A program made the translations under genes and the position numbers. From contig JAQCGA010000243.1 of NCBI GenBank assembly GCA_027619145.1, positions 1 through 6,488 on the forward strand: DNA of 6,488 nucleotides, written 5' to 3'. The notes under the pieces were generated by a model. That model was given only the letters and a program-made list of their open reading frames with translations, was not told the DNA's origin and searched no databases. The DNA comes from a bacterium. Lineage in GTDB: Bacteria > Latescibacterota > UBA2968 > GCA-2709665. This document shows, piece after piece, positions 5,557 through 6,488 of this stretch. Positions within the stretch are counted from its first letter, which is position 1. Every line of letters begins with the position of its first letter.

Positions 5557-6488
5557 TTAGCGGTCGTAGATGTTGGGGCTCCAGTCGATTTCTTTGAGTT
5601 GTTGTTGGACGAGGACGGCTTTGAAGGGGGGGACGTTTTTCATGAGGACGACGCCGGGGCCTACCATGGCGCCGGGGCCTACGATGCGGCCGGGCATGAG
5701 GATGGCGCCTACACCGGTGCGGGCGTAATCTCCGAAGAGGGCACCGGAGAATCCGGGGGCGTTGTGGCGGATGTTTTTGACTTCGACCTGGGTGGGTCCG
5801 TCATCGAAGCGGAGGGTGCCTACCTGGGTGCCTGCACCAAATTCTGCGCCTTCTCCGTAGATGCCGGAAATTTGCATTTGATGCGTGATGCGTCCGCCTG
5901 CGAGGATGATGCCACCGAATTCACCCAGGAAGGTAATGTGGTTGTTGCGATCCACCATTCCGGATACTTTTGCGAAGGGGCCAATGCGACAGTCTTCGCC
6001 TATGACGGTATGGGAAGCGATCTGTGAGCCTTCGTGGATGTGTGTGTTTTTGCCAATCCAGACCGGGCCTTCGATGTGGGTGTTGTGGGCAATGTGGACG
6101 CCCTCGTCTATGAAGACGGTGCCGGTGATGCGGGTGTTGGGGTCCACGCTTGCGGTGCTGGCAATGTGCGATTGGGTGAGTTGAGAGGCCATTTCTTCTA
6201 CGGCCAGCCGACAGACGGCTCGGGGGTGCCAGGGCATGTCCATGTCGAACCAGGGGCCGGTGAGTTCTACGGCTGTGATTGGGCGACCTTCCCGGCACAT
6301 GAGAGGCAGGGTGTCGGCAATTTCAAAGCTTTCGGGAGGTACGATGCCGTTCTGGACGCCGGGTGGGAAGTCTGAGGCACAGGCCAGATCTTGCAGGGCG
6401 CGGTTGCGGAATGCGTAGAGGCCGGACAGGGCGAAGCCGCTTCCGCCACGGGGTTTCCAGGGGTAGGCGGTGATGGGTTTTTGTTCGC
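5557..6488 (-). CDS. Sugar-1-phosphate nucleotidyltransferase with left-handed beta-helix acyltransferase domain (GlmU-like), N-terminus beyond window
   Basis: The reading frame is open from 6486 to the stop at 5557, giving 309 visible residues; the ATG at 6300 is internal, since homologous sequence continues upstream of it. Residues 1-100 are the end of an NTP-transferase domain (GGSGFALSGLYAFRNRALQ, DTLPLMCREGRPITAVEL, GPWFDMDMPWH). From about residue 103 come hexapeptide repeats of a left-handed beta-helix (SVDPNTRITG, TVFIDEGVHI, PVWIGKNTHI, TVIGEDCRIG), then a segment close to archaeal GlmU-like enzymes (GAGTQVGTLRFDDG at 217-230, FGDYARTGVGAILMPGRIVGPG at 251-272). Such enzymes make activated sugars, for example UDP-GlcNAc, by acetylating an amino-sugar phosphate and coupling it to a nucleotide. 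The acetyltransferase His is kept (H183 in HITFLG), but the nearby Tyr is Phe (186) and the Asn before LRFDD is Thr (224), so acetyl transfer is uncertain. The dehydrogenase gene follows after 34 bases. Confidence 0.87.
   Translation of the reverse strand, partial: EQKPITAYPWKPRGGSGFALSGLYAFRNRALQDLACASDFPPGVQNGIVPPESFEIADTLPLMCREGRPITAVELTGPWFDMDMPWHPRAVCRLAVEEMASQLTQSHIASTASVDPNTRITGTVFIDEGVHIAHNTHIEGPVWIGKNTHIHEGSQIASHTVIGEDCRIGPFAKVSGMVDRNNHITFLGEFGGIILAGGRITHQMQISGIYGEGAEFGAGTQVGTLRFDDGPTQVEVKNIRHNAPGFSGALFGDYARTGVGAILMPGRIVGPGAMVGPGVVLMKNVPPFKAVLVQQQLKEIDWSPNIYDR

Noticed and set aside
6267..6449. Short minus-strand frame overlapping the 5' part of the nucleotidyltransferase fragment
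   Set aside because: The overlapping frame from 6486 continues smoothly into the 247-residue stretch and carries nucleotidyltransferase motifs, so this short frame is a shadow.

Overview
This window is bacterial, about 6.5 kb, and every supported gene is on the minus strand. It reads right to left as two units separated by a 240-base gap (2226-2465). Nothing on the plus strand looks like a real gene, and no RNA gene, CRISPR array or complete mobile element is visible.

The right-hand unit (2466-6488) has three genes. In transcription order they are: the C-terminal part of a sugar-1-phosphate nucleotidyltransferase with a left-handed beta-helix acyltransferase domain of the archaeal GlmU-like type (N-terminus beyond the window); a medium-chain zinc-dependent alcohol dehydrogenase that keeps the catalytic zinc motifs but lacks the usual four-cysteine structural-zinc lobe; and a 646-residue polytopic membrane protein of the DUF6785/DUF6784 type, which resembles OPT-family transporters. 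A strong GC-rich hairpin with a U-rich tail sits directly against the start codon of the membrane protein, so the third gene may be insulated from, or attenuated relative to, the first two. A plausible but unproven reading is a small carbohydrate or polyol cassette: an activated-sugar enzyme, an oxidoreductase and an uptake or export protein.

The left-hand unit (1-2225) is a methionine biosynthesis operon. metA (homoserine O-acyltransferase) is followed after 47 bases by metY (O-acylhomoserine sulfhydrylase, C-terminus cut by the window edge). Together they convert homoserine to an O-acyl ester and then, with sulfide, to homocysteine by direct sulfhydrylation. A good sigma-70-type promoter (TTGATA, 17 bases, TAATAT) lies just upstream of metA. 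Its predicted leader is about 33 nt and contains an AT-rich palindrome touching the ribosome-binding site, which is too short for a SAM riboswitch.

The two units differ in composition. The right unit is more GC-rich (sampled lines near 60%), and its plus (non-coding) strand is clearly G-rich. The left unit is closer to 50% GC with almost no skew. The host cannot be fixed from this sequence. From general knowledge, DUF6785/6784 proteins beside sugar enzymes are frequent in uncultured environmental lineages such as Poribacteria, Latescibacterota, Armatimonadota and Planctomycetota, so an environmental metagenome-derived bacterium is a reasonable, low-confidence guess.
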